64,000 bases of DNA, from NCBI RefSeq assembly GCF_900107585.1, contig NZ_FNQM01000010.1, positions 1 to 64,000 on the forward strand, given 5' to 3'. The stretch's first letter is position 1. Every line of letters begins with the position of its first letter. Of this stretch, positions 25,651 to 34,679 are shown piece by piece. The stretch comes from Rubrimonas cliftonensis (lineage in GTDB: Bacteria; Pseudomonadota; Alphaproteobacteria; Rhodobacterales; Rhodobacteraceae). Under the pieces are notes generated by a model that saw only the letters and a program-made list of their open reading frames with translations, was not told the DNA's origin and did not search any database. A program made the translations under genes and the position numbers.

Positions 25651-26121
25651 TCAGGGCAGCGGGAAGGACAGCGGGCGGTCGAAGTCGGGCGGGGGGAAGG
25701 CGCCGGGCGTCGCCAGCGATGCGACGGCGCGGCGATTGGCCTGCTCGCGCACGCCGTCGGGCGTCGGCACGGCGGGGTCGCGTTCGCCCAGCGTGGCGAC
25801 GGTGAGCGTCTGCGGCGGCGTTCCGCGCGCGATCAGCTCGCGGCGCACCATCTCGGCGCGGCGCAGCGCGAGGGCGTCGTTCGCATCGGCATCTCCGGCC
25901 GCGTCCGCATGGCCGATGACGGAGACGGCGCCGAAGCCTTCGCGCGCCTGGGCGCGGGCGACGCTGCTCGCCATCTCGACGCCCTCTGCGCCGAAGGACT
26001 CGCGGTCGAAGCCGAACAGGAACGTTGCGCCGGCCTCGGGCTGCGGCGCCGGCCCGGCGCAGGCGGCCGCGAAGGCGGCTGCGCAAAAAAGCGCCGCGCG
26101 CGTCATGCCGATGGTCATCAT
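25651..26121 (-). CDS. OmpA-family lipoprotein
   Basis: A 156-residue protein with a lipoprotein signal; the lipobox is AAAC with the lipidated Cys at 21. An OmpA-like peptidoglycan-binding domain follows: FLFGFDRESFG, VSVIGHADAAGD, NDALALRRAEMVRREL and REQANRRAVAS. It would be attached to a membrane by lipid and bind the cell wall. The ATG at 26121 follows AGGGAG. The domain is short but its core Asp and Arg positions are present. Confidence 0.82.
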   Translation of the reverse strand: MMTIGMTRAALFCAAAFAAACAGPAPQPEAGATFLFGFDRESFGAEGVEMASSVARAQAREGFGAVSVIGHADAAGDADANDALALRRAEMVRRELIARGTPPQTLTVATLGERDPAVPTPDGVREQANRRAVASLATPGAFPPPDFDRPLSFPLP

Positions 26122-26195
26122 CCGGTCTCCCTTGCCGCATGGGCTGGCGCGAGCATGCCGCCTGAGCGCCGCGCAGGCAAACGCTTCGGCGGGTC

Positions 26196-27560
26196 TCAGT
26201 AGCTGTACTCGGCGTAGATCCTGTCGAGATCGCCGCCCCAGTCCGCATCGTAGCGGCGCAGCAGCTCGTCGGCGAGCGTCTCGCCCCGGTCCACCGTCTC
26301 GCGCAGGGCGTTGAGGAAATGGCTCTCGTCGGCGTCGAACACGAAGGCCTGCGCCCGCGCCGTCAGGCCATGGCCGGCGATGTCGACGAGCTCGCGGGCG
26401 ATGTCGCGCATCGAGCGCCCGGCGATCTGCGCGTCGAGCCCGTGGCGCGCGGCCCCCTCGCGCAGCGCCTCGCGCTCCTCCGCGCTCCAGCCTTTCGCAA
26501 TGTCCCACGCGGCGCCGAGCGCCGTCTCGTCGTAGAGCAGCCCGACCCAGAAGGCAGGCAGCGCGCACAGCCGCCGCCACGGCCCGCCATCGGCGCCGCG
26601 CATCTCGATGAACTTCTTGAGCCGCGCCTCGGGGAAGATCGTCGTGAGGTGGTCCGCCCAGTCCGAGAGCGTGGGCTTCTCGCCCGGCAGCGCGGGCAGC
26701 CGGCCGTCGAGGAAGTCGCGGAAGCTCTGGCCGGTGGCGTCGATGTAGCGGCCGTCGCGGTAGACGAAGTACATCGGCACGTCGAGCGCGTACTCGACGT
26801 AGCGCTCGAAGCCGAAGCCGTCCTCGAAGGCGAAGGGCAGCATGCCGGTGCGGCTGGCGTCGAGATCGCGCCAGACCCGCGCGCGCCAACTCTTCCAGCC
26901 GGATTTCCTCCCCTCGAAGAACGGCGAGGCGGCGAAGAGCGCGGTCGCCACCGGCTGCACCGCCAGCGCCACACGCATCTTGGCGACCATGTCGGCCTCG
27001 GACGCGAAGTCGAGGTTCACCTGCACGGTGCAGGTGCGGTACATCATCTCGAGCCCGTGGCCGCCGACCTTGGGCATGTAGCGCGTCATGATCCCGTAGC
27101 GGCCCTTGGGCATCATGCTCATGTCGTCGTGGCGCCAGACCGGCGCGGCGCCGAGGCCGATGAAGCCGACGCCGATCTCCTGCGCCACCGAGCGCACTTC
27201 CGCGAGGTGCTGGTTCACCTCCTCGCAGGTGCCGTGGATGGTCGCCAGCGGGGCGCCGGAGAGCTCCAGCTGCCCGCCCGGCTCCAGCGAGACGTTGGCG
27301 CCGCCCTTGGCGAGGCCGATGATGTTGTCGCCCTCCAGCACCGGTTTCCAGCCGAACCGGTCGCGCAGCCCCTCCAGCATCGCCCGCACGCCGCTCGGCC
27401 CCTCATAGGTCAGCGGCTTGTGGTCGGCGAGGCGGTAGCCGAACTTCTCGTGCTCGGTGCCGATGCGCCACGCCTCGCGCGGCTTGCAGCCTGCGGCGAG
27501 ATACTCGGCGAGCTGCTCGCGGCGCTCGATCGGGCCGCCGCCCTGTTGTGGTATCGACAT
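26196..27560 (-). CDS. gshA: Glutamate-cysteine ligase (alphaproteobacterial/plant type)
   Basis: Makes gamma-glutamylcysteine, the first step of glutathione synthesis. The 454-residue protein has the class features RIGTEHEKFGYR, EPGGQLELSGAPL, GRYGIMTRYMPKVG, MMYRTCTVQVNLDF and the late RGADGGPWRRLCALPAFW. It resembles plant and alphaproteobacterial GCS more than the E. coli GshA type. A small membrane-protein gene and rsmE follow the same orientation upstream, a common arrangement in Rhodobacterales. Confidence 0.94.
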   Translation of the reverse strand: MSIPQQGGGPIERREQLAEYLAAGCKPREAWRIGTEHEKFGYRLADHKPLTYEGPSGVRAMLEGLRDRFGWKPVLEGDNIIGLAKGGANVSLEPGGQLELSGAPLATIHGTCEEVNQHLAEVRSVAQEIGVGFIGLGAAPVWRHDDMSMMPKGRYGIMTRYMPKVGGHGLEMMYRTCTVQVNLDFASEADMVAKMRVALAVQPVATALFAASPFFEGRKSGWKSWRARVWRDLDASRTGMLPFAFEDGFGFERYVEYALDVPMYFVYRDGRYIDATGQSFRDFLDGRLPALPGEKPTLSDWADHLTTIFPEARLKKFIEMRGADGGPWRRLCALPAFWVGLLYDETALGAAWDIAKGWSAEEREALREGAARHGLDAQIAGRSMRDIARELVDIAGHGLTARAQAFVFDADESHFLNALRETVDRGETLADELLRRYDADWGGDLDRIYAEYSY

Positions 27561-27679
27561 GCGGCCCCGCGCCCCTCGACCTTCGTTCTGCGCGCGCAGG
27601 ATTAGGCGCGGCGCGCGGGCGGGGCAAGCGCCCGTTGCGCCGCCGCCCCGCCGCGCCCCGCCCCGCCGGCGGGCTGGCC

Positions 27680-28219
27680 TCAGTCGCGCGCGAGCCTGAC
27701 GGCATTCCGCGCCGGGCGGCGCCAGACCTCGCGTTCGACGTCCGCCGCGGCGAGCGCGCGGGAGACGCGCGCCTGGTCGAAGCCGGGCAGCGCCGCGAAG
27801 GCGTCGAGCAGGGCGTCGGCGCCCTCCGCCGCCGCGGGCGCGCGCAGCAGCGCGCCGTCGGCGCCGCGCATCAGCCAGACCGGCCCATGTGGGCCGCGCG
27901 CCAGGGCGATGGACGCCAGCGCGTCGAGATCGGCCACGCCGCCGCCATCGGGGCCGAAATAGGCTACGCGGCCTTCGCGGACCGCCACCAGCCCCGGCCC
28001 CGGCGCGCCGCCCGAGAGCCGCGCGCGCAGCAGCCCGTCGCGCGCCATCCAGAACGCGGCGGCGAGCAGGATCGCCAGCCCCGCCACCGCGAGCGGCGCG
28101 CCGGCGAGCGCCGCCTCCGCCAGCGCGCCCAGGGCCAGCGCAGCCAGCGCCGCGGCGCCGATCAGCCAGCCGTGGCGGCGCAGCGTCTCCTTCGCGCCCG
28201 GCCTGAGAAAGCCGCTCAC
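27680..28219 (-). CDS. Small membrane protein of unknown function, rsmE-linked
   Basis: About 179 residues starting from GTG at 28219, which overlaps the rsmE stop (GTGA). Two adjacent hydrophobic segments near the N-terminus (WLIGAAALAALALGALAEAA and LAVAGLAILLAAAFWMA) precede a soluble part (VAVREGRVAYFGPDGGGVAD, then PVWLMRGADGALL) that looks like a small beta-sheet domain. No family was recognised. Position between rsmE and gshA and the coupled start support it being a real gene. Confidence 0.65.
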   Translation of the reverse strand: MSGFLRPGAKETLRRHGWLIGAAALAALALGALAEAALAGAPLAVAGLAILLAAAFWMARDGLLRARLSGGAPGPGLVAVREGRVAYFGPDGGGVADLDALASIALARGPHGPVWLMRGADGALLRAPAAAEGADALLDAFAALPGFDQARVSRALAAADVEREVWRRPARNAVRLARD

Positions 28220-28974
28220 GCCCGCCAGTCCCCGAGCGCCGCCTGCCAGAGCGCCAGCGCCGCGACGGCGGCGGTGTCGGCGCGCAGCACGCGCGGCCCC
28301 AGCGAGACGCGGGTGACGAAGGGGGCCTCGGAGAGGCGTGCGCGCTCCTCCGGCGCGAAGCCGCCCTCCGGCCCGATCAGCACCGCCCAGGGGCCCGGCC
28401 CACTCCCCGCCTCCCTCCCCGCCGCGCGCAGGGCGTCCATGGCCGGCGGCGCGTCGCGCGCCTCGTCGCAGACCATCAGTCGCCGCCCCGCCTCCCACGC
28501 GTCGAGCAGCGCGGCGAGCGGCGCCGGGGCCAGCACCTGAGGCACCGAGAGGATCTCGCACTGCTCCGCCGCCTCGACGGCGTGGGCGCGCAGCCGCTCG
28601 ACATTGACACGCTCGGCGTTGGTGAAGCGGGTGAGGCAGGGGATCAGCCGGCGCGCGCCCATCTCGCAGGCCTTCTCGGCGATGAAGTCCGTGCGGGCCT
28701 TCTTGATCGGGGCGAAGATCAGGTCGAGGTCGGGGCCTTCGGCCTGCGGCCTCAGCAGGGCTGCGCAGCGCAGCGCCCCGCCCTTGCGGCCGGCCTCGGT
28801 CGCCACGGCCCGCCATTCGCCGTCGCGCCCGTTGAACAGCGCCACCGCGTCGCCTTGCCCCAGCCGCATCACCGTGAAGAGATAGTGCGCCTGGGCCCGC
28901 TCCAGCGCCACGGCCGCGCCGTCGCCGAGCGGCGCGTCGACGAAGAGCCTGACTTTCGGCGCATCCTGTTGCAT
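28216..28974 (-). CDS. rsmE: 16S rRNA (uracil-1498-N3)-methyltransferase
   Basis: A SPOUT-class methyltransferase of 252 residues that methylates U1498 of 16S rRNA. It has the N-terminal PUA-like domain (HYLFTVMRLGQGDAVALFNG), then IFAPIKKARTDFIAEKACEMG, and the SAM-binding knot with IGPEGGFAPEE and VSLGPRVLRADTAA. The ATG at 28974 has GGGAG upstream. It diverges from ubiA with the two starts only about ten bases apart, so their promoters must overlap each other's 5' ends. Confidence 0.93.
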   Translation of the reverse strand: MQQDAPKVRLFVDAPLGDGAAVALERAQAHYLFTVMRLGQGDAVALFNGRDGEWRAVATEAGRKGGALRCAALLRPQAEGPDLDLIFAPIKKARTDFIAEKACEMGARRLIPCLTRFTNAERVNVERLRAHAVEAAEQCEILSVPQVLAPAPLAALLDAWEAGRRLMVCDEARDAPPAMDALRAAGREAGSGPGPWAVLIGPEGGFAPEERARLSEAPFVTRVSLGPRVLRADTAAVAALALWQAALGDWRA

Positions 28975-28984
28975 GTCTGCTCCC

Positions 28985-29956
28985 ATGACCGACCGCACCG
29001 ATACAGCCTCGAGCGCCTCCCCGCAAAGCGGCGCGGGCCGCGTCGCCGACGCCACCGCGCGGAACTGGGTGGACCGCTTCGCGCCGCCCGCCTGGCGACC
29101 CTACCTGCGCCTGTCGCGCGCCGACCGGCCCGCCGGCACATGGCTGCTGCTGCTGCCCTGCTGGCACAGCCTGTTCCTCGCGACGGCGGCGGACCGGTGG
29201 ACGGCGACCGACCTCTGGCTCCTCGCGGCCTTCGCCGTCGGCGCCTTCCTGATGCGCGGCGCCGGGTGCACCTGGAACGACGTCACCGACCGCGACATCG
29301 ACGGCTCGGTGGCCCGCACCCGCTCCCGCCCGATCCCCTCGGGGCAGGTGAGCGCGCGGCAGGCGCTTGCCTGGGGCGTGGCGCAGGCGCTCGTCGCCTT
29401 CGTCGTGCTGCTGACCTTCAACGGCTTCGCCATTCTCGCCGGCGTCGCCTCGCTGGTCTTCGTGACGATCTACCCGTTCATGAAGCGCTTCACCTGGTGG
29501 CCGCAGATCTTCCTCGGGCTGGCGTTCAACTGGGGCGCCTGGATGGGCTGGGCGGGGCATTTCGGCGAGATCGGCCTGGCGCCGGCGCTGCTCTATCTAG
29601 GCGGCATCGCGTGGACGCTGCACTACGACACGATCTATGCGCATCAGGACCGCGAGGACGACGCGCTGATCGGCGTCAAGTCCACCGCGCGGCTGTTCGG
29701 CGCGCGCACGCATCGCTGGCTGTGGGCCTTCGCAGCCGCCGCGGCGGCTTTCTACGCGGCCGCGGCGTGGGTCGCGCTCGAGGGGCCCGCGCTGTGGATC
29801 GCGCTTGGCGGCGCGGCCATTTTCGGGCTGGACCTCGCGCGGCAGATCATTGCGCTCGACGTCGATGACGAGGCGCGCTGTCTGACGCTGTTCCGCGCCA
29901 ACCGCGACAGCGGGCTGCTGCTCGCGGGCGTCTGGCTCGCGGCGAGCCTCGTCTGA
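28985..29956 (+). CDS. ubiA: 4-Hydroxybenzoate polyprenyltransferase
   Basis: Attaches the isoprenoid tail to 4-hydroxybenzoate in ubiquinone synthesis. It is an integral membrane protein with about eight helices, 323 residues. The two Mg-diphosphate motifs are NDVTDRDIDGSVARTRSRPI and YDTIYAHQDREDD. An in-frame ATG at 28973 is an alternative start, overlapping rsmE. It is divergent from rsmE, as commonly seen in Rhodobacterales. Confidence 0.94.
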   Translation: MTDRTDTASSASPQSGAGRVADATARNWVDRFAPPAWRPYLRLSRADRPAGTWLLLLPCWHSLFLATAADRWTATDLWLLAAFAVGAFLMRGAGCTWNDVTDRDIDGSVARTRSRPIPSGQVSARQALAWGVAQALVAFVVLLTFNGFAILAGVASLVFVTIYPFMKRFTWWPQIFLGLAFNWGAWMGWAGHFGEIGLAPALLYLGGIAWTLHYDTIYAHQDREDDALIGVKSTARLFGARTHRWLWAFAAAAAAFYAAAAWVALEGPALWIALGGAAIFGLDLARQIIALDVDDEARCLTLFRANRDSGLLLAGVWLAASLV

Positions 29957-29968
29957 GCGCGGCGGCGC

Positions 29969-31273
29969 TCAGCCCTCCTTCTCGAGCTGGTGGCGCAGGC
30001 GGCGCATCATGCCCCACACCCCGAGCACCACCAGCGGCACGAGCAGCGCCGTCGCAGTCTCGGGCGTGACGCCGAGCAGCTTGGCGAACGGCTTCACCGC
30101 ATAGCCGGCGAGGCTGACGGCGTAGTAGCTGATGGCGACGATCGAGAGCCCCTCGACCGTGCGCTGAAGCCGCAGCTGAAGCTCCGCGCGGCGGTTCATG
30201 GAGCCGAGCAGAGCCTGATTCTGCGTCTCCACCGCCACGTTGACCCGCGTAGAGAGCAACGTGGCGGCCCTTGCGGCGCGGCCGGCCAGTTCGTTGAGCC
30301 GCCGCCCGGCGGCGTCGCAGGTGCGCATCGCGGGCTTGTAGCGCCGGGCCATGAACTCGGCCATGGTCTGCCGCTCCGCGGCGCGGCGCTCCTTGAGCAC
30401 CTCGATGCGCTGCTCCACCAGCGCCGAGTAAGCCTTCGAGGCGGCGAAGCGATAGGCGGTCTCGGCCTCCAGCGCCTCGATGGCCGCCGACAGGCGGGTG
30501 AGCTGGGCCAGCGTCTGGCGGTCGTCGAGCCGGTCTGAGGCGATGCCGGAGATGATCTCCGACAGCGCGCCCTCGACCGTGTTGAGGTCGCCGGAGATGC
30601 GCCGCGCCATCGGCAGCGCCAGCATCGAAAGCGCGCGGTAGGTTTCGATCTCCATCAGCCGCTGCACGATCCGGCCCAGCCGGCGCGGCCCGGCGCCGGG
30701 CAGCGCGAGCACCGCGAAACGGGTGAAGCCGTCCTCGTGGATGCGGAAGTCGCCGAACACCGTCGCCTGACCCTCGCCGACATGGGCGCCCGCGAGGCTC
30801 TCCGCGACGAAATGTCGGTGGAGGCGGTCCAGCAGCGCGCGCTCGGCCTCCTCGGGCCCCTCGGCGGGCTCGACATGCACGCGAATCGCCGAGATCACCC
30901 GGCCCGGCGCCTCTGCGAGCCATTCCGCGGGGGCCAGCCGGTCGATCGGCAGGCCGAAGGGCAGGTCGGTCGGCCCGTCCTCGAACAGCGTGTAGGAGAC
31001 GAACTCGGTGTGGCGCTCCCATTTCAGGCGGATGCGGCCGACCTCGCCGAAATAGTGGTCCGCCGCGCGGGCGGGGCGCGGCGCGCCGAAGCGGTCGACC
31101 AGCGCGATCAGATGCGCTTCCTGCGCGGCGCGGTCGACCGGCGCCTCCTCGTCCCGTGCGAAGGCGAGATGGATCGCCTGGCAGGGGGCGGCGACGGCCG
31201 GGAACGGCCGCGCGTGCAGCTCGTTCGTCATCGGATAGCGCGCCGGATGGTCCGGCGGCAGGATGCGGCTCAT
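29969..31273 (-). CDS. DUF3422 family membrane-anchored protein
   Basis: A 434-residue protein of the DUF3422 family, common in Alpha- and Betaproteobacteria and uncharacterised. It opens with HPARYPMTNELHARPFPAV and contains KWERHTEFVSYTLF and GDLNTVEGALSEIISGIASD. Coiled-coil-like sequence around 270-350 precedes two C-terminal hydrophobic segments (IVAISYYAVSLAGYAV and ALLVPLVVLGVWGMM). The ATG at 31273 follows GAGGGA; in-frame sequence upstream reads through a tandem repeat and is not coding. It is convergent with ubiA at a 12 bp gap. Confidence 0.85.
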   Translation of the reverse strand: MSRILPPDHPARYPMTNELHARPFPAVAAPCQAIHLAFARDEEAPVDRAAQEAHLIALVDRFGAPRPARAADHYFGEVGRIRLKWERHTEFVSYTLFEDGPTDLPFGLPIDRLAPAEWLAEAPGRVISAIRVHVEPAEGPEEAERALLDRLHRHFVAESLAGAHVGEGQATVFGDFRIHEDGFTRFAVLALPGAGPRRLGRIVQRLMEIETYRALSMLALPMARRISGDLNTVEGALSEIISGIASDRLDDRQTLAQLTRLSAAIEALEAETAYRFAASKAYSALVEQRIEVLKERRAAERQTMAEFMARRYKPAMRTCDAAGRRLNELAGRAARAATLLSTRVNVAVETQNQALLGSMNRRAELQLRLQRTVEGLSIVAISYYAVSLAGYAVKPFAKLLGVTPETATALLVPLVVLGVWGMMRRLRHQLEKEG

Positions 31274-31659
31274 CGCGTGGCTTCCCTCGGACTTGCGCGC
31301 GGCCCGAGGCCACGCCGCATTGCGGCGCCACCATGCCGCGCAACGCCGGCCGGCGCACGCGAAAATCGGGCGCGACGTCGAAAGCGCCGGCGACCCGGGG
31401 TCGCTCCCGGCGCTTCGCGCGGAGCCCCGGCGAGCGGAATCCTCCCGGCGTTCGCCCGATGCCCGCGCTCTGTGCCCGCGCTCTGTGCCCGCGCTCTGTG
31501 CCCGCGCTCTGTGCCCGCGCTCTGTGCCTGCGCTCTGTGCCCGCGCCCGATGCCTGCTCGACGGCTGCGGCGGCCGCCGGGGCGCGCCAGTTCGCCGCAT
31601 GCCGAAACGAATTGGTAAGTCTTTCAGATAAAACAATTCCTCCAAGCATGAGGAGCGCC
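31274..31659. other. Gene-free divergent interval upstream of the hybrid kinase
   Basis: A 386 bp interval between the divergent DUF3422 and hybrid-kinase genes. It contains the 13-bp repeat array at 31461-31551 and, from about 31606, an AT-richer stretch (GAATTGG, TTTCAGATAAAACAATT) just before the kinase ribosome-binding site, the probable promoter area. Open frames cross it on both strands but only translate the repeat. Confidence 0.6.
31461..31551 (+). repeat. 13-bp tandem repeat array, seven units
   Basis: TGCCCGCGCTCTG is repeated head to tail: five exact copies (31461-31525), a sixth with one change (31526-31538) and a seventh degenerate copy (31539-31551). The unit length is not a multiple of three, and unique spacers are absent, so it is a minisatellite rather than a CRISPR array. 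It lies about 110 bp upstream of the kinase start. Confidence 0.93.
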
Positions 31660-34656
31660 ATGTCGCCGCTGACCGAACTGGACGGCGCCACGTCCGAAGC
31701 GATGGCGCGATTCTTCGCCGCGGCGTCGGCGTGCCTGTGCGTCATCGAGGCCGACGGCAGGTTCGCCCTCGCCAACCCGGCCTGGGAGACGCATCTGGGC
31801 TGGAGCGCGCCGAGGCTGCGCGGCGTGGCGCTGATCGACCTCGTCCACCCGGCGGACCGCGCCGCCATGCGCCCGCTCGCCTGCCGCGCCGCGGACCGGT
31901 CGTCGCTCGTGAAGGCCCGCGTCCAGTGCGCCGACGGCGGATGGCGCATGATGGCGTGGCGACGGGTCGGCGCGCTGGAGCGCGGCGCGCTGGCGCTGAG
32001 CGCAGAGCCGGCGCCGTCGGGCCTTGCGGAACTCGAACGGCTGCGCGGCCTCGGGGGCTTCGAGATCGACAGCGGCGCGCACACCCTGCGCTGCACCCCG
32101 ATGGGCGCCGCGCTGCTGGATCGTCCGTCCACGGCCTCGGCGACGCCGCTGGACGACGCTCTCGCCCTGTTCCCGCCGGCGGCGCGGCCCGAACTCGCGA
32201 GCGCGCTCGATGACCTGCTCTGCGCCGGCGCCGGCTTCGACATCGAGGCCCCCTTCTTGACGGCGCGCGGCGACGAGAGGCGGCTGCGGCTGACCGCGGC
32301 GCCGGCTGAGAACGGGGCTCTCGGCGTGATCGAGGACGTGACGGCGGAGCGCGCGCGGCGCGACCATCTTCTGCGGGTCACGACCGCCGTAGAGCGCATG
32401 GCCGCGGGACTGATGATCTGCCGCGCTTCAGGTGAGATCGACTGGGTCAACCCGGCCTTCGAGCGCCTGAACGGCTTGGGCCTCGCCGAAGCGCGCGCGC
32501 GGCGCCCCGAGGCCGTGCTCAAGGGCGCGGATGTCGACGCCTTGGCCCTGGAGCGCATCGCGGGCGCGCTGAACGCCTGCGAGCAGGCGCGCGTCGAGAT
32601 GTTAGTGGCCGGGAGCGGCTGGTTCGAGATCGAGGTGCACCCGGTGCGCGACGGCGCCGGCGCGATCGCGGGCTTCGTCGTGCTCCAGACCGACGTCACG
32701 GAGAAGCGCGACGCGGCGGCGCGGCTCGGCGCGGCGGAGCGCGCCGCGCAGCTGGCGAGCGAGCAGCTCAGGAGCGCGGTGGAGGCGCTGCCGGACGGCT
32801 TCGTGCTGTTCGACGCCGACGACCGGCTCGCCGTCTGCAACGCGCGCTACCGTCGCTATTTCCCGCGGTCGGGGCCGTCGATCAGGGTCGGCGCGACGCT
32901 GGAGGAAATCCTGCGCTACGGCCTCGAGCACGGCGAATACGCCGTCGCCCCGGGCGAGGCTGAAGCCTGGCTGAACAACCGGATGTCGCTGCACAGACGG
33001 CCCGAGAGTTCGACCGAAGTGCTGACCGCGGAGGGCCGATGGCTGCGCGTCGTCGAACGCACGATGCCCGACGGCCGGCGCGTGGGCCTGCGTATCGACA
33101 TCACCGAGGAGCGAACCCAGCGGCGTCGGCTGGAGGCCATCCTCGAAGGCACCGGCGTCGGGGTGTGGGAGGCCGATCTCCTCACCGGTCTGTCGCACTG
33201 CAACGATCGCTACGCCGGAATGCTGGGCCATGAGCTCGAAGACTTCACGCCCCGCACGCGCGAGGGTTTCGAGGCGCTGGTGCATCCCGACGACCTGCCG
33301 CTCGTGAACCGCTCGCTCGCCGATCACCTGGCGGGGCGCACGCCGCGGATCGAGCACGAATTCCGGATGCGGCACAGGAACGGCGGCTATGTCTGGGTCC
33401 ATTCACGCGGGAAGCTGATTGAGCGCACGGCGGACGGCGCGCCGTGGAAACTCTCGGGGACGCATCAGGACATCACCGCCCGCAAGCGCGACGAGGAGGC
33501 TTTGGAGGAGGCGCTGCGCCGCGCCGAACAGGCCTCGGTGGCGAAGTCGCGCTTCCTCGCCAACATGAGCCACGAGATCCGGACGCCGCTGAACGGGGTC
33601 ATCGGCATGGCCGACGTGCTCGCCCGAACCGCGCTCGGCGCGGACCAGCAGCGGATGCTCGACGCGATACGCGAGTCGGGCGACCAGCTGCTCAGCGTCA
33701 TCAACGACATCCTCGACGTCTCCAAGATCGAGGCCGGCCGCATGGAGATCGAGGAGACCGCCTTCCACATCGAGGAGCTTGCGCAGAAGCTGCGCTCCGT
33801 CCACGGCTTCCGGGCGCGTGAGAAGGCGCTCACGCTGACGGTGGAGACCGCCGTCGACGCAGGCGCATGGCTGCGCGGCGACCCGCACCGCATCCTCCAG
33901 ATCCTCAACAACCTCGTCAGCAACGCGCTGAAGTTCACGGAGAAGGGGGCGGTGGCCGTTCTCGTGGAGGCCGACGCGGCCGGGCGGCTCGTCCTCACCG
34001 TCGCCGATAGCGGCGTCGGCATGACGGAGCAGCAGGTCGCGCGCATCTTCGAGGACTTCATGCAGGCCGACAGCTCCACCACGCGCCGTTTCGGCGGCAC
34101 CGGCCTCGGCATGTCGATCGTCCGGCGGCTCGTGGAGCTGATGAACGGCGAGGTGACGGTGCAGAGCGCCCCCGGCGTCGGCACCACGGTCCGCATCAGT
34201 CTGGCGCTCGCGCCCGCAAGCGGGCTTCCGCCCGCGGCGAGGCCCGACGCGCCGCGGGCGTCCGTGGCCGGTCTGAGGGTGCTCGCCGCCGACGACAACG
34301 AGATCAACCGGATGGTTCTCGAGGCGATGCTGGAGGAGCTTGCGGTTGACGTGACCATCGTCGACGGCGGCGTGGCGGCCGTCCACGAGGCGGGCCGGGG
34401 AGACTACGACGCGCTGCTGCTCGACATCTCGATGCCGGACGTCGACGGCGTGGCGGCGCTCAAGCGCATTCGCGCCGAAGAGAAGAAGCGCGGCGCGCCC
34501 CCTGTTCCCGCCATCGCCGTCACGGCGAACGCGCTGACGCACCAGACCGACCTCTATATCGCCGAGGGCTTCGACCGCTGCGTTGCGAAGCCGATCCGGC
34601 CGGGCGACCTCGCCGGCGCGCTCGCCGCGACGGCGCGCCGGCCCGCGCCGGGCTGA
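31660..34656 (+). CDS. Multi-PAS hybrid sensor histidine kinase with receiver domain
   Basis: A cytoplasmic hybrid kinase of 998 residues with no transmembrane segment. In order: a PAS domain (about 10-105), a degenerate PAS-like stretch (to about 230), PAS domains around 245-350, 370-480 and 490-610, a HisKA domain with H638 in NMSHEIRTPLNGV, a HATPase domain (NNLVSNALKFTE, VADSGVGM, FGGTGLGMSI) and a C-terminal receiver (AADDNEINR, phospho-acceptor D922 in LLLDISMPD, K977 in VAKPI). The ATG at 31660 follows AGGAG; the long open frame upstream is repeat sequence. No separate response regulator or phosphotransfer gene is adjacent. The signal is unknown. Confidence 0.92.
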   Translation: MSPLTELDGATSEAMARFFAAASACLCVIEADGRFALANPAWETHLGWSAPRLRGVALIDLVHPADRAAMRPLACRAADRSSLVKARVQCADGGWRMMAWRRVGALERGALALSAEPAPSGLAELERLRGLGGFEIDSGAHTLRCTPMGAALLDRPSTASATPLDDALALFPPAARPELASALDDLLCAGAGFDIEAPFLTARGDERRLRLTAAPAENGALGVIEDVTAERARRDHLLRVTTAVERMAAGLMICRASGEIDWVNPAFERLNGLGLAEARARRPEAVLKGADVDALALERIAGALNACEQARVEMLVAGSGWFEIEVHPVRDGAGAIAGFVVLQTDVTEKRDAAARLGAAERAAQLASEQLRSAVEALPDGFVLFDADDRLAVCNARYRRYFPRSGPSIRVGATLEEILRYGLEHGEYAVAPGEAEAWLNNRMSLHRRPESSTEVLTAEGRWLRVVERTMPDGRRVGLRIDITEERTQRRRLEAILEGTGVGVWEADLLTGLSHCNDRYAGMLGHELEDFTPRTREGFEALVHPDDLPLVNRSLADHLAGRTPRIEHEFRMRHRNGGYVWVHSRGKLIERTADGAPWKLSGTHQDITARKRDEEALEEALRRAEQASVAKSRFLANMSHEIRTPLNGVIGMADVLARTALGADQQRMLDAIRESGDQLLSVINDILDVSKIEAGRMEIEETAFHIEELAQKLRSVHGFRAREKALTLTVETAVDAGAWLRGDPHRILQILNNLVSNALKFTEKGAVAVLVEADAAGRLVLTVADSGVGMTEQQVARIFEDFMQADSSTTRRFGGTGLGMSIVRRLVELMNGEVTVQSAPGVGTTVRISLALAPASGLPPAARPDAPRASVAGLRVLAADDNEINRMVLEAMLEELAVDVTIVDGGVAAVHEAGRGDYDALLLDISMPDVDGVAALKRIRAEEKKRGAPPVPAIAVTANALTHQTDLYIAEGFDRCVAKPIRPGDLAGALAATARRPAPG

Positions 34657-34679
34657 GTCGCCGCCGCGGCAGGCCGTCG

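Noticed and set aside
31461-31551. Possible CRISPR array
   Set aside because: The 13-bp units are contiguous, without unique spacers, and there are no cas genes in the window.
31156-31659. N-terminal extension of the hybrid kinase frame by 168 codons
   Set aside because: The extension reads through the 13-bp repeat as a Cys/Ala/Arg/Pro repeat and overlaps the DUF3422 start. A good AGGAG site precedes the ATG at 31660.
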